From the NCBI GenBank assembly GCA_015659035.1, contig DQNS01000102.1:17683-81682 (forward strand): a stretch of 64,000 bases of DNA, written 5' to 3'. The position numbers and the translations under genes were made by a program. The DNA is from Acidobacteriota bacterium (GTDB lineage Bacteria > Acidobacteriota > Vicinamibacteria > Vicinamibacterales > UBA8438). Of this stretch, positions 25,710-38,577 are shown piece by piece. The notes beneath the pieces were generated by a model. That model was not told the origin of the DNA. It did no database searches and saw only the letters and a list, made by a program, of their open reading frames with translations. The first letter of the stretch is position 1. Each line of letters opens with the position of its first letter.

Positions 25710-26752
25710 GCGAGACTCTCCATGATCTCGGTCAGCACCGCTTTCGACGGGCGCACTCGGTCCTCGGGCAGCGAGGCCAGCGGTTCGTCCACCAGGTTCA
25801 GCGTGGTCAGGAAGTCGTCGGCCGCCGGTTTCACGTAGATGAGACCGGTGGCGAACTCGCCGCGCTCGTGGGTGTCGTGGAGCACCCCCAACGCCTGCAT
25901 CTTATCGGTGGGGTCGTAGCTCTCGGCGAGCTTCTTCAGATAGAGCCGCGACCCGTCGTGAAGCGTCACCTCCTGGGTCTCGCCCGGCTCATAGTCGACG
26001 GAGATGTCCTCGAAGTACGGCACGAAGTCGAGCTCCTCCAGCTGGTCGGCGTGACTCTTCACATACGCGTAGCTTTTGGTCGACCCCTCGTGGTCGTTGA
26101 AGGTCACACACGGCGACAGCACATCGAGCATCGCCGTGCCACGATGACTGAGCGCCGCCTTCAGGATCGCCGTCAGCTGCTTCTTGTCCCCGGAGAATGA
26201 CCGCGCCACGAACGTCGCGCCGAGCTGAATGGCGAGCGCGCAGGTATCGATGGGCGGCAGGTCGTTCACCACACCCGTCTTCAGCACGGACCCGACATCG
26301 GCGGTCGGCGAGAACTGCCCCTTGGTGAGACCGTAGCATCCGTTGTCTTCGATGATGTAGATGATCGGCAGATTCCGCCGCATCAGATGGATGAACTGGC
26401 CGATGCCGATCGCCCCGGTGTCACCGTCGCCGCTCACACCGATCGCCACAAGGTTCTTGTTGGCGATCAAGGCGCCGGTGCCGACCGATGGCATCCGGCC
26501 ATGCACCGTGTTGAAGCCGTGCACGGACCCGAGGAAATACGCCGGGCTCTTGCTCGAGCAGCCGATACCGGACAGTTTCACCAGCTGCGTGGGTTCGATG
26601 CCCATCGCGAAGCACGCGTCGATGATTCGCTCCGAGATGGCGTTGTGCCCGCACCCGGCACACAGCGTGGTCTTGCTGCCGCGGTAGACGGGAAGCTCGA
26701 GTCCGATCCGGTTGATCTTCTTCTTCTTCAGAGATTGTGTCGCTGTCGCCAC
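25706..26752 (-). CDS. korB: 2-oxoacid:ferredoxin oxidoreductase, beta subunit (KorB type)
   Basis: The TPP-binding subunit of the enzyme that interconverts 2-oxoglutarate and succinyl-CoA with ferredoxin as electron partner. TTLCAGCGHNAISERIIDAC and GIGCSSKSPAYFLG hold conserved cysteines. VAIGVSGDGDTGAIGIGQF is the TPP/Mg2+ site. I take GTG 26752 as start, preceded by AAAGGACG, giving 348 residues; an earlier start is possible. It follows korA after about 85 nt. The stop codon coincides with a family 2 repeat end. Confidence 0.93.
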   Translation of the reverse strand: MATATQSLKKKKINRIGLELPVYRGSKTTLCAGCGHNAISERIIDACFAMGIEPTQLVKLSGIGCSSKSPAYFLGSVHGFNTVHGRMPSVGTGALIANKNLVAIGVSGDGDTGAIGIGQFIHLMRRNLPIIYIIEDNGCYGLTKGQFSPTADVGSVLKTGVVNDLPPIDTCALAIQLGATFVARSFSGDKKQLTAILKAALSHRGTAMLDVLSPCVTFNDHEGSTKSYAYVKSHADQLEELDFVPYFEDISVDYEPGETQEVTLHDGSRLYLKKLAESYDPTDKMQALGVLHDTHERGEFATGLIYVKPAADDFLTTLNLVDEPLASLPEDRVRPSKAVLTEIMESLA

Positions 26753-26836
26753 GATACGTCCTTTGCTGTGCGTGTCTGTTCTAGCGACGCCGCGCCTCAA
26801 CCCGCCCAGACAACGGACGGGTCACGCGGTACGTCG

Positions 26837-28735
26837 CTATTCGCCGCCAACCCCCGCATCGCGCGGGACCAGCTCATCGGCCTCCGAGAACTCGACCCGG
26901 TAGCCCTCCTGAATCAGGATGTCGTCGGTGATGGTGCGGGCGTCGATCGACTGGCCGTTGTAGTGCAGGACGCTCCGAAGCCGTCCGGCCAGCTCGGGTC
27001 GCAGATCGGTCCGCATCAGGGTGACCATCTGCGCATCCCGGTTCTGCTCGACCACATACACACGGTCGTGGCGCTCGATGAACGACGCCAACGCGGACCG
27101 GAACGGATAGGCCCGGTGCCGGTAGTACGAGGTCTGCAGGTCCGCTTCGTCGCGGAGCTGGTCGCGACTCTCGACCACGGCCCAGTGCGTGGTACCGTAC
27201 GCGATGATACCGACCCGCGCCTTGCGATTGATCTCCACGACCGGGGCCGGCAACCAGTTGCGAAAGGTCTCGAACTTGCGCATCAGCCGGTCGACGTTCC
27301 TCTGATAGTCGTCGGCCCGCTCGCTGTACTGCGCCGACTCGTTGTGACCCGAGCCGCGGCAGAAATAGGCCGGCATCGAGCGGCCGGGCACCGACCGGTA
27401 GGGAATGCCATCGCCATCCACGTCCCGATACCGACCGAACCGTCCGATCCGCTCGAGGGTCTCCTCGTCGAGCACCTTGCCCCGGTCCATCGGCTTGGCG
27501 GGGTACTCGAACGGCTGGGTCATCCACTGATTCATCCCGAGGTCCAGATCGCTCAGCACGAAGACCGGTGTCTGAAACCGCTCAGCCAGATCGAAGGCAT
27601 TGACCGCCATCGAGTAGCACTCTTCCGGTGAGCACGGGAACAAGAGCGGATGGCGGGTGTCCCCGTGGGACAGGAACGCCGTCGACAACACGTCTCCCTG
27701 TGCGGTCCGGGTCGGCAACCCGGTCGACGGCCCCACGCGCTGGACGTCGAAGATGACCGCCGGGACCTCGGCGTAGTACGCAAGACCGACGAACTCGCCC
27801 ATGAGCGAGATCCCGGGCCCCGACGTCGAGGTCATCGACCGGGCTCCGGCCCAGCCAGCGCCGATCGCCATCCCGAGTGCCGCGATCTCATCTTCTGCCT
27901 GCACGACGGCGAAGCTGGCCTTTCCCGTCTCCTTGTCGACCCGGTACTTGCGAAGATAGTCGATCAGCGTCTCGCAGAGCGACGACGACGGCGTGATCGG
28001 ATACCAGGCGACGACGGTCACGCCGGCCATCATGCAGCCGATGGCGGCGGCGGCGTTGCCATCGATGAGGATGCGCCCCCCATTCTCGTCCATCGACTCG
28101 ATCCGATACGGGTCCCGCTTCTCCAAGTGCTGCTCCGCGAAGGCGTACCCGACATCGAGCGCCTGCCGGTTGAGGGCCACGACCTTGACCTTGTTCCCGA
28201 ACTGCTTCCGGAGCGCGATCTCCATCTGGTCGAGATCAACCCCGAGGAGTCGCGACAACACGCCGTCATAGATCATGTTGCGGATACGACGGCGCATCTT
28301 GACGTCACGGGTCACCTCAGCGACGAGCCTGTCGAACGGCACCGGATAGAACACCAGGTCGCTGCGTACGCTGTCCAGCTTGAGCGATTCGTCGTAGACG
28401 ACCATGGAGTCCGCATCGAGATTCAGGGTATCCTCTCGCGCCGTCTCTGGATTCATGGCCACGAGGACTTCAGTTTTCTTTTTCCACCCGATGTAGCCGT
28501 CCTTGTTGGTCCGAATTGTGAACCAGGTCGGCAAACCGGCGATGTTCGACGGGAACATATTTTTGCCCGACACCGGCACACCCATCTGAAAGATCGCACG
28601 GAGCAGCACCAAATTGGCCGTCTGGCTACCGGAGCCGTTGACCGTCGCGACCTGGATACTGAAATCGTTAACAACGGGTTCAACGGATGCTGATGGAGCT
28701 GGACGCTCTTCGACGGCGACGTCGGACGCGGGCAT
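26837..28735 (-). CDS. korA: 2-oxoacid:ferredoxin oxidoreductase, fused gamma-alpha subunit (KorA type)
   Basis: Partner of KorB, 632 residues. The N-terminal third is the gamma domain (GSGSQTANLVLLRAIFQMG, then FPSNIAGLPTWFTIRTNKDG); the rest is the alpha domain (VAWYPITPSSSLCETLIDYL, SMTSTSGPGISLMGEFVGLA, RVGPSTGLPTRTAQGD). The YPITPSS stretch and gamma-alpha fusion are typical of two-subunit 2-oxoglutarate oxidoreductases such as mycobacterial KorAB. ATG 28735 has GAGGA upstream. No ferredoxin or delta subunit is encoded beside it, so electrons must go to a ferredoxin made elsewhere. Confidence 0.93.
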   Translation of the reverse strand: MPASDVAVEERPAPSASVEPVVNDFSIQVATVNGSGSQTANLVLLRAIFQMGVPVSGKNMFPSNIAGLPTWFTIRTNKDGYIGWKKKTEVLVAMNPETAREDTLNLDADSMVVYDESLKLDSVRSDLVFYPVPFDRLVAEVTRDVKMRRRIRNMIYDGVLSRLLGVDLDQMEIALRKQFGNKVKVVALNRQALDVGYAFAEQHLEKRDPYRIESMDENGGRILIDGNAAAAIGCMMAGVTVVAWYPITPSSSLCETLIDYLRKYRVDKETGKASFAVVQAEDEIAALGMAIGAGWAGARSMTSTSGPGISLMGEFVGLAYYAEVPAVIFDVQRVGPSTGLPTRTAQGDVLSTAFLSHGDTRHPLLFPCSPEECYSMAVNAFDLAERFQTPVFVLSDLDLGMNQWMTQPFEYPAKPMDRGKVLDEETLERIGRFGRYRDVDGDGIPYRSVPGRSMPAYFCRGSGHNESAQYSERADDYQRNVDRLMRKFETFRNWLPAPVVEINRKARVGIIAYGTTHWAVVESRDQLRDEADLQTSYYRHRAYPFRSALASFIERHDRVYVVEQNRDAQMVTLMRTDLRPELAGRLRSVLHYNGQSIDARTITDDILIQEGYRVEFSEADELVPRDAGVGGE

Positions 28736-29037
28736 GCAGAGTCCTCAGGGTGATGTGGTATTGGGTGGGTGGACTGGCACGATGATGGTGTCCTCAAACG
28801 GAACACGCGTAACCATCCCAGTGTATCACTGTTGGTTGGGGTTCCCGGAACGACGTTCGTACCGCGCCGGCGGTGTGATTTCGGTCATATGCCTGACTGC
28901 CAGGGCAGTATTCGACCCCGCTGAGCAGAAGCCGAGCACCGGCCCTGACGGGATGCATCTGCGGCCGCATGCTGCCGTGTTCCTGCAACGGCCCACCACG
29001 CCGAACATCATCACGACGAGAGCAGGCGGAATCGACC
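28736..29037. other. Intergenic region between sucD and korA
   Basis: About 300 bp. Reading frames here are shadows without recognisable homology, Cys-rich but lacking a ferredoxin CxxCxxC pattern. It may hold a separate korAB promoter; TACACT on the minus strand about 90 nt before the korA ATG is a weak -10 candidate. Confidence 0.4.
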
Positions 29038-29919
29038 TCACGCTGCATCCGATGCGATGGCAGCCGCGACCGCCGTACCGATGTCGGACGGGCTCTGTAC
29101 CACCCGCACCCCGGCGGCCAGCAGCGCCGCCATCTTCTCTGCGGCCGTGCCCTTTCCCCCCGAGATGATCGCCCCGGCATGTCCCATCCGCCGACCGGGC
29201 GGCGCCGTCTGGCCGGCGATGAACCCCACGACCGGCTTGCGCACATGGTCACGGATGAACGCGGCGGCGTCTTCCTCGGCAGTACCGCCGATCTCACCGA
29301 TGAGCACGACGGCCTCGGTCGCCGCATCCTGCTCGAACAGACGCAGGGTGTCGATGAAGCTCGTGCCGATCAAGGGATCTCCGCCGATCCCGATGCAGGT
29401 CGTTTGCCCGAGCCCGAGCAGCGTCAACTGGTGAATCGCCTCGTAGGTCAACGTGCCGCTCTTCGACACGACGCCGACCCGGCCCTCGAGGCAGATGTGC
29501 CCGGGGATGATGCCGACCTTGGCCTGGCCCGCCGAGATCAGACCCGGGCAGTTCGGCCCGATCAGACGACTGTCCCGACCGTCGAGAAACCGCAACGCCC
29601 GCATCATATCCAAGGTGGGGATCCCCTCGGTGATGCAGACGATCAGCGCGACCCCCGCGTCTGCCGCCTCCATGACGGCATCGGCGGCGACCGCGGGCGG
29701 CACGAAGATGACCGACGCGTTCGCACCGGTCTCCCGGACGGCCGACTCGACCGTGTTGAAGACCGGAACACCCTCGTGCGTGCTGCCGCCCTTGCCCGGG
29801 GTCACACCGCCCACGACGGTGGTGCCATACTCGGCCGCCTGCCGTGCGTGAAACGACCCCTCGCGCCCGGTCAGCCCCTGAACCACTAGCCGCGTCTGTG
29901 GGTCGATCAGAACCGCCAT
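29038..29919 (-). CDS. sucD: Succinyl-CoA synthetase, alpha subunit
   Basis: Binds CoA and carries the phosphohistidine of succinyl-CoA synthetase. Landmarks are [21 protein letters not shown], the CoA site [41 protein letters not shown], and the catalytic-histidine loop [14 protein letters not shown]. 293 residues is standard. It follows sucC by 21 nt and precedes korA, so substrate-level phosphorylation and the ferredoxin-linked step share a transcription unit or neighbouring units. Confidence 0.97.
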   Translation of the reverse strand: MAVLIDPQTRLVVQGLTGREGSFHARQAAEYGTTVVGGVTPGKGGSTHEGVPVFNTVESAVRETGANASVIFVPPAVAADAVMEAADAGVALIVCITEGIPTLDMMRALRFLDGRDSRLIGPNCPGLISAGQAKVGIIPGHICLEGRVGVVSKSGTLTYEAIHQLTLLGLGQTTCIGIGGDPLIGTSFIDTLRLFEQDAATEAVVLIGEIGGTAEEDAAAFIRDHVRKPVVGFIAGQTAPPGRRMGHAGAIISGGKGTAAEKMAALLAAGVRVVQSPSDIGTAVAAAIASDAA

Positions 29920-29937
29920 GTCAGTGAGACATCCTTG

Positions 29938-29970
29938 CCCTCACCCCGACCCCCTCCCAGGGCGAGAGGG
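29938..29970 (-). repeat. Dispersed palindromic repeat, second copy of the LTPALSQRERG type
   Basis: The minus strand reads CCCTCTCGCCCTGGGAGGG then GGTCGGGGTGAGGG, matching 2421-2453. It overlaps the end of sucC and provides its stop codon. Confidence 0.65.
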
Positions 29971-31146
29971 AGGCACTGGAGTGCTCTTGCTAGCTGCAAG
30001 CTCGACGACCCGCTGCGCCGCCTCGCCCATGCTGTCGGCCGTGGTGAAGTTCAGCCCGCTGTCACGCAATATCCGTCTGCCTTCGTCGACGTTCGTGCCT
30101 TCCATCCGGATGACGACCGGCACGCGCACCCCAAGCTCGGTGACCGCCGCGATGACCCCGTCCGCAAGCACGTCGCACCGGAGGATCCCACCGAAGATGT
30201 TGATGAGCACCGCGCGCACCTTGGTGTCCGACAACAGGAGGCGAAAGGCGTTGCGAATCTGTTCCGCGTTGGCACCCCCGCCGACATCGAGGAAGTTCGC
30301 CGGCTCGCCGCCGGCCAGCTTGATGATGTCCATGGTGGCCATGGCGAGACCGGCGCCGTTGACCATGCACCCGATGGTGCCGTCGAGCCGGATGTAATTG
30401 AGCCCGTGCTGTGACGCCTCGACCTCCAGCTCCTCTTCCTCGGCCAGATCCCGCAACTCGCCCAGCGCCGGATGCCGGAACAGCGCGTTGTCATCGAGCG
30501 TCACCTTCGCATCGAGCGCCAGCACGTCGCCGGCCCCCGTCACGACCAACGGGTTGATCTCGATCAGGGACGCGTCGACGGCGTGGAACACCGTGGCGAC
30601 ACTCTGCATCAGCGCCGCCGCCTTGCGGGCCACCGGCCCGGTCAGACCGACGGCATAGGCCAGACGTCGCGCTTGGAACGCGGCCAACCCGATGCCAGGG
30701 TCGATGTGCACCTTGTGGATTAGCTCCGGCGTCTGGGCCGCCACCTGCTCAATGTCCATCCCCCCCGCGGCGCTCGCCATCATCAGGGGTCGTTGCGCTG
30801 CCCGATCGATCAAGAGACCGAGGTAGAGCTCGCTCGCGATATCGAGCCCCTCTTCGACCAGAAGCCGGGACACGCGCTGCCCTCCGGGACCGGTCTGCGC
30901 GGTCACCAGCGTCATCCCGAGCATCTCGCCCGCAATCCGGGCCGCGTCCTCGGCGGTCTCGACCAGCTTGACGCCACCGCCTTTTCCGCGCCCGCCGGCG
31001 TGAATCTGGGCCTTCACGACCACCCGCCCTCCGAGACGGCGTGCGGCGTCCCCAGCCTCGGCAGCCGAAGAGACCGCCTCACCCTGCGGGATGCCGACGC
31101 CGTGCCGCGCGAGCAGCGCCTTGCCTTGGTATTCGTGAATCTTCAC
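29941..31146 (-). CDS. sucC: Succinyl-CoA synthetase, beta subunit
   Basis: The nucleotide-binding, ATP-grasp subunit. It opens with KIHEYQGKALLARHGVG (GTG start 31146) and contains VVKAQIHAGGRGKGGGVKLV, FHAVDASLIEINPLVVTG, GCMVNGAGLAMATMDIIK and NIFGGILRCDVLADG. 401 residues is slightly long: the final ~10 residues (PSRPGRGSG) are encoded by the palindromic repeat at 29938-29970, which also supplies the stop. The region just upstream of the start carries heptamer repeats whose transcript strand is CTCCTG-rich, so no Shine-Dalgarno sequence is present. Confidence 0.96.
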   Translation of the reverse strand: MKIHEYQGKALLARHGVGIPQGEAVSSAAEAGDAARRLGGRVVVKAQIHAGGRGKGGGVKLVETAEDAARIAGEMLGMTLVTAQTGPGGQRVSRLLVEEGLDIASELYLGLLIDRAAQRPLMMASAAGGMDIEQVAAQTPELIHKVHIDPGIGLAAFQARRLAYAVGLTGPVARKAAALMQSVATVFHAVDASLIEINPLVVTGAGDVLALDAKVTLDDNALFRHPALGELRDLAEEEELEVEASQHGLNYIRLDGTIGCMVNGAGLAMATMDIIKLAGGEPANFLDVGGGANAEQIRNAFRLLLSDTKVRAVLINIFGGILRCDVLADGVIAAVTELGVRVPVVIRMEGTNVDEGRRILRDSGLNFTTADSMGEAAQRVVELAASKSTPVPPSRPGRGSG

Positions 31147-31155
31147 ATTCCACAA

Positions 31156-31268
31156 GGAGACAGGAGGCAGGAGGCAGGAGATCGGTTCTCCGACCTGCTT
31201 CCTCGGATCGGCCGACGTGAAAAGAAGGTGGCGAAGCCCTCCGGCTTTTCCTGTCTCCTGTCTCCTGT
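31156..31268. repeat. Inverted pair of heptamer arrays between mdh and sucC (copy 5)
   Basis: GGAGACAGGAGGCAGGAGGC at 31156-31180 and TCCTGTCTCCTGTCTCCTGT at 31248-31268 face each other. Between them is the hairpin module GGCGAAGCCCTCCGGC. The arms could form a long stem in the mdh-sucC transcript. Confidence 0.6.
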
Positions 31269-31280
31269 ACGACGTTCCGT

Positions 31281-32422
<1,142 letters not shown>

Positions 32423-32772
32423 AAGTTGACGATCGCGGCGCCGGCGTACTCCGACGTCTTGAGGAACACACGCAGTTTTAGGGCACGTCCCCATGACGCG
32501 ATGCAAGATCTTCACAGAAACTGTGGAAAACCTTGTGGAAAAATGTCCCCCTGGCAGCGAGTGCACCGCGCCAACCGGGGACTTCTAGCAGTTTGCACCA
32601 TCGTGGTGCGGCAGGCCTGCTGTGACCCGGCCTCCGCACGCGGCCGCCCATTATACTGTACGGTCTTGGTGCGGCTGCGGGCGCTTGCGATCGGACGGCG
32701 CGCACCGTGTGTTCACTGCTCGAACACGATCACGCACGCCTCGGACGACACACATCGAGGCACGCCAGACTC
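32423..32772. other. Regulatory region upstream of serA
   Basis: About 350 bp without a convincing gene. It contains two TGTGGAAAA boxes with an adjoining inverted repeat (listed separately) and TATACT at 32652-32657, a good -10 hexamer without a clear -35. The serA leader would be about 110 nt. Confidence 0.4.
32512..32543. promoter_or_regulatory. Paired DnaA-box-like sequences / palindrome
   Basis: TGTGGAAAA occurs at 32522-32530 and again at 32534-32542. Its complement TTTTCCACA fits the DnaA-box consensus TTWTNCACA. The first copy is also half of TTCACAG-AAA-CTGTGGA. Two boxes are too few to call an origin; a DnaA-responsive or other operator is possible. Confidence 0.35.
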
Positions 32773-34359
32773 ATGAAAATCGTGATTGCCGATCCGCTGC
32801 CGTCGTCCGCGACCGACCTGCTTCGGGACGAGGGCTGGAACGTCGATGCGCAGACCGATCGCACCGCCGAAGAGCTTCACGCCACACTCGCCGACGCCGA
32901 CGCGCTGATCGTCCGCAGTGCCACCCGTGTCGATGCCGACCTGATCGCGAGGGCGCCCGGATTGAAGGTGATCGCCCGCGCCGGCACCGGCGTCGACAAC
33001 GTGGATGTCGATGCCGCCAGTGCCGGCGGCATTCTGGTCGTCAACGCGCCGGGCGCCAACAGCGTCAGCGTCGCCGAGCATGCCTTTGCGCTGCTGCTGG
33101 CGTCAGCCCGATCGATCGCGCAGGCCGACGGCCAGATGAAGGCCGGCCGCTGGGAGAAGAAGCGGTTGATCGGAACCGAGCTTCTGGGCAAGACGCTCGG
33201 GGTCGTCGGTCTCGGTCGGATCGGCCGGGAAGTGGTGCACCGGGCCCATGCCTTTGGCATGCGGACCATTGCGCACGACCCCTTCATCGCCAGTCAGGTC
33301 GCGGCCGACCTCGACGTCGAGCTGCTGGAGCTTGACGAGCTGTGCACCCAGGCGGACTTCATCACGCTGCACCTGCCGTCAACCGGCACCCGACCGCTCT
33401 TCGACGCCGAACGGCTGTCACGCTGCAAGCCCGCCCTGCGGATCATCAACACGGCACGCGGCACGCTCATCGACGAGGCGGCGCTGGCCGACGCGATCGA
33501 GCAGGGCATGGTCGGCGGGGCCGGGCTGGACGTGTTTCAGACCGAGCCCCCCAGCGACACGCGTCTCACCAGCCTGCCGCAGGTGGTCTCCACGCCGCAC
33601 ATCGCCGGGTCCACACGTGAGGCGCAGGAACTGGTCGGTCTCGAAACCGCCACGTGTGTGCGCGACTTCCTGCGCGCGGGGGTCGTGCGCAACGCCGTGA
33701 ACTATCCATCGCTCGCACCCGAGGAGCTCCGCAGGATCCAGCCCTACGCGGTGCTGGCACAGCGGCTGGGCGCGTTCCTCGGCCAGATCTCGACCGGCCG
33801 GATCGAGACCGTGGCGATCCGGTATTACGGCGAGCTCGCCGAGGGAAACAACGAGATCCTGGTTGGCGCCACCTTGGTGGGCTTCTTCGGCACAGTGCTG
33901 TCGACCAACGTCACGCCGATCAACGCCCGGGCGCTAGCGAAGGAGCGCGGCATCGAAGTCATCGAGTCGCGCAGCACGCGCCCCCGCAACTTCACCAGCC
34001 TGATTTCCGTCAAGCTGCATACGAACGACGGCGAGCGCTGGGCCGAGGGTGCGCTGTTCGAGCAGGCTGGTCCACGGCTGGTCCTGCTCGACGGGGTCAG
34101 GATCGAGGCGCCGCTCGAGGGCACGATCGTGGTCATTCGCAACAACGACCAGCCGGGTGTCATCGGAGCGGTCGGGACGATTCTCGGACGCCGGCGAATC
34201 AACATCGCGACCTTCGCGCTCGGCCGCGGATCCACCGGAGCCGTGGCGGTGGTCAACATCGATCGCGAGGGTGCGGACGACCCACAGGTCACCGATGACG
34301 TCCTCGACGAGATCCGCGCCGTGCCCGCCGTGCAGCAGGTGGCGGTGGTTACCGTCTGA
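32773..34359 (+). CDS. serA: D-3-phosphoglycerate dehydrogenase, long form
   Basis: First enzyme of serine synthesis. Starting at ATG 32773 gives 528 residues, the long type with an intervening domain and a C-terminal ACT domain. The catalytic core has ARAGTGVDNVDVDAASAGGI, GKTLGVVGLGRIGREV, NTARGTLIDEAALADAI and VSTPHIAGSTREAQELVG with the catalytic His. The ACT domain begins near IVVIRNNDQPGVIGAVGTIL and suggests allosteric control by serine. Preceded by a 350-bp regulatory region; followed by a heptamer repeat. Confidence 0.96.
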   Translation: MKIVIADPLPSSATDLLRDEGWNVDAQTDRTAEELHATLADADALIVRSATRVDADLIARAPGLKVIARAGTGVDNVDVDAASAGGILVVNAPGANSVSVAEHAFALLLASARSIAQADGQMKAGRWEKKRLIGTELLGKTLGVVGLGRIGREVVHRAHAFGMRTIAHDPFIASQVAADLDVELLELDELCTQADFITLHLPSTGTRPLFDAERLSRCKPALRIINTARGTLIDEAALADAIEQGMVGGAGLDVFQTEPPSDTRLTSLPQVVSTPHIAGSTREAQELVGLETATCVRDFLRAGVVRNAVNYPSLAPEELRRIQPYAVLAQRLGAFLGQISTGRIETVAIRYYGELAEGNNEILVGATLVGFFGTVLSTNVTPINARALAKERGIEVIESRSTRPRNFTSLISVKLHTNDGERWAEGALFEQAGPRLVLLDGVRIEAPLEGTIVVIRNNDQPGVIGAVGTILGRRRINIATFALGRGSTGAVAVVNIDREGADDPQVTDDVLDEIRAVPAVQQVAVVTV

Positions 34360-34365
34360 CGCTCG

Positions 34366-34408
34366 CAGGAGACAGGAGTCAGGAGAAAACCTGAGGGCTT
34401 CGCCTGAT
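34366..34408 (+). repeat. Composite heptamer/hairpin repeat, copy 6
   Basis: GCAGGAGACAGGAGTCAGGA followed by GAAAACCTGAGGGCTTCGCC, 6 nt after the serA stop. Confidence 0.55.
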
Positions 34409-34538
34409 GCTGGTCAACAATCAAACTTGGCGCACCTGCGACGAAGCACCCACTCGCTTGGAGCGCCCAAAGCCTCTAGCCCACAGCCCATAGCCGTCAA
34501 GGCCGGGCGACGAAAGCGCAACGGGAGACCGGGGTCGC

Positions 34539-35087
34539 CTACGGCAGCGTGAGGCGGAGCGGGGTGCCGTCGCGCAGGTCGAGCAGCTCGACGGCGTCGT
34601 CGGTGACGCCGCGCACCTGAAACCGGCCCATCACCTCATCGCCGACGCGGGCGAGAAAGACACGTCCGTCGGCGGAGAGGATCGCCGTTCGGCGGCGACC
34701 GTCGGACGTGCGCTCGATGCCGATGCCGGCGAGCAACACGGCCGGCGGCTCGGGCGCCACGCTGTCGACCACCGACAGCGCGGGTGCGGGCGTCGCCGCC
34801 ATCTCCGACGGCGGTGGACTGGTCGCAGGGGTACGGGCCGTGAGCGTGAATGGGTTCCGCGCCGGTTCGCGCGGACGCGGCGCCTTCTCGAGCCAAGCGG
34901 ACAGACGCGCAACCTCCCGCTCGAGGTCCAGCCGGGCGGGTGCCGGCGTCAGGGACTGCGCCGGCGTCACCCCGACGCCGATCGGGCTGTCGCTCACAGG
35001 CACCGGCACCGTACCCGCCGCTGACGACAGCCAGGCCGCCAGCACCGCCACACCGCCCGTCAACACCGCCACACGCGAAGAGGTCAT
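34539..35087 (-). CDS. GspC/PilP-like single-pass protein, unassigned
   Basis: A 182-residue protein from ATG 35087. A membrane segment (VAVLTGGVAVLAAWLSSAAG) precedes a Pro/Ala/Thr-rich linker and NPFTLTARTP. A compact C-terminal beta domain follows: PAVLLAGIGIERTSDGRRRT, AILSADGRVFLARVGDEVMG, FQVRGVTDDAVELLDLRDG. This order and pattern resemble the homology-region domain of GspC or the PilP family, proteins that link inner-membrane platforms to secretins. No secretion genes adjoin it, although a pilus cluster with its own PilP lies about 18 kb away. Function is inferred from fold resemblance only. Confidence 0.5.
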   Translation of the reverse strand: MTSSRVAVLTGGVAVLAAWLSSAAGTVPVPVSDSPIGVGVTPAQSLTPAPARLDLEREVARLSAWLEKAPRPREPARNPFTLTARTPATSPPPSEMAATPAPALSVVDSVAPEPPAVLLAGIGIERTSDGRRRTAILSADGRVFLARVGDEVMGRFQVRGVTDDAVELLDLRDGTPLRLTLP

Positions 35088-35194
35088 AGTCGTCAGGATC
35101 CATCGTACTACCCTTTGACCGCGTCGCGCATCGGCGCCTGCACACCGTTGCACCCCTTCTGCCTCCGGCGTCGCGCGTCGACCGGGTCCTCACC

Positions 35195-37716
<2,522 letters not shown>

Positions 37717-37742
37717 CGCCTTTCAGCAGCCTGCTAGGTATC

Positions 37743-37748
37743 TATAAT
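37743..37748 (+). promoter_or_regulatory. Perfect TATAAT just before kdsA
   Basis: TATAAT ends 6 nt before the GTG start of kdsA, which predicts a leaderless message. The -35 side is weak (TTTCAG at 37721-37726, 16-bp spacing). Confidence 0.5.
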
Positions 37749-37754
37749 GGTCGC

Positions 37755-38573
37755 GTGCCTGGAGTACGTGTCGGCGACGTGCCGATCGGAGGTGGGGCCC
37801 CGCTCGTCTTGATTGGCGGCCCGTGCGTCATCGAGAGCGAAACGCACGCGCTGTCGCTCGGCGGTGCCATCGCCGAGGTGGCGCGGCGTCTCGGCGTGCC
37901 CTTCGTGTTCAAGGCATCGTTCGACAAGGCCAATCGCACCGCCGGGCTGTCCTTTCGCGGCCCGGGTCTCGACGCCGGGCTGGCGGCCCTCGCGGCGGTC
38001 AAGGAGACGCACAGCGTCCCGGTCCTGACCGACGTGCACGAGGTCCACCAGGTGCCGGCCGTCGCCGAGGTGGCCGACGTCCTGCAAATTCCGGCGTTCC
38101 TGTCACGGCAGACCGACCTGATCGTCTCCGCCGCGAACACCGGCCGCGCCGTCAACCTGAAGAAGGGCCAGTTCATGGCGCCCGGCGACATGCGCCACGC
38201 CATCGACAAGGTGACCGCCACCGGAAACGATCGCGTCCTGGTCACCGAGCGCGGTGTCAGCTTCGGATACCACAACCTGGTCGTGGACATCCGGGCGTTC
38301 CCGCAGCTACGGGCCCTTGGAACACCGGTGGTGTTCGACGTGACCCACAGCCTGCAGCTCCCGGGCGGCGGGGACGGCGTCACCACCGGTCAGTCCGAAT
38401 ACATCGAGCCGCTGGCCGCGGCCGGCGTCGCCGCCGGGGTGGACGCCGTCTTCCTCGAGATCCACGAAGAGCCCGCGCGGGCCAAGAGCGACGCACAGAA
38501 CGCCCTCCGGCTCGACCGGCTGGAGCCGCTGCTCGAACGGCTGCTGCGGATCGACGCGGCCGCGCGAGGATAG
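37755..38573 (+). CDS. kdsA: 3-deoxy-8-phosphooctulonate synthase (KDO-8-P synthase)
   Basis: Condenses PEP with arabinose-5-phosphate to give KDO-8-P. VLIGGPCVIESETHALSLG opens the barrel; PFVFKASFDKANRTAGLSF binds PEP/A5P; QIPAFLSRQTDLIVSAANTG, NLKKGQFMAPGDMRHAIDK, VFDVTHSLQLPGG and FLEIHEEPARAKSDAQNAL follow. GTG 37755 gives 272 residues, the usual size, and has no Shine-Dalgarno sequence but a TATAAT box 6 nt upstream. The kdsD gene follows 4 nt after the stop. Confidence 0.96.
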   Translation: MPGVRVGDVPIGGGAPLVLIGGPCVIESETHALSLGGAIAEVARRLGVPFVFKASFDKANRTAGLSFRGPGLDAGLAALAAVKETHSVPVLTDVHEVHQVPAVAEVADVLQIPAFLSRQTDLIVSAANTGRAVNLKKGQFMAPGDMRHAIDKVTATGNDRVLVTERGVSFGYHNLVVDIRAFPQLRALGTPVVFDVTHSLQLPGGGDGVTTGQSEYIEPLAAAGVAAGVDAVFLEIHEEPARAKSDAQNALRLDRLEPLLERLLRIDAAARG

Positions 38574-38577
38574 CCCC

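Noticed and set aside
28826..29041. Small Cys-containing minus-strand frame between sucD and korA as a possible ferredoxin
   Set aside because: The cysteines do not form CxxCxxC patterns and the translation resembles no ferredoxin.
32423..32772. Replication origin upstream of serA
   Set aside because: Only two DnaA-like boxes, no AT-rich unwinding region and no dnaA, dnaN or gidA nearby.
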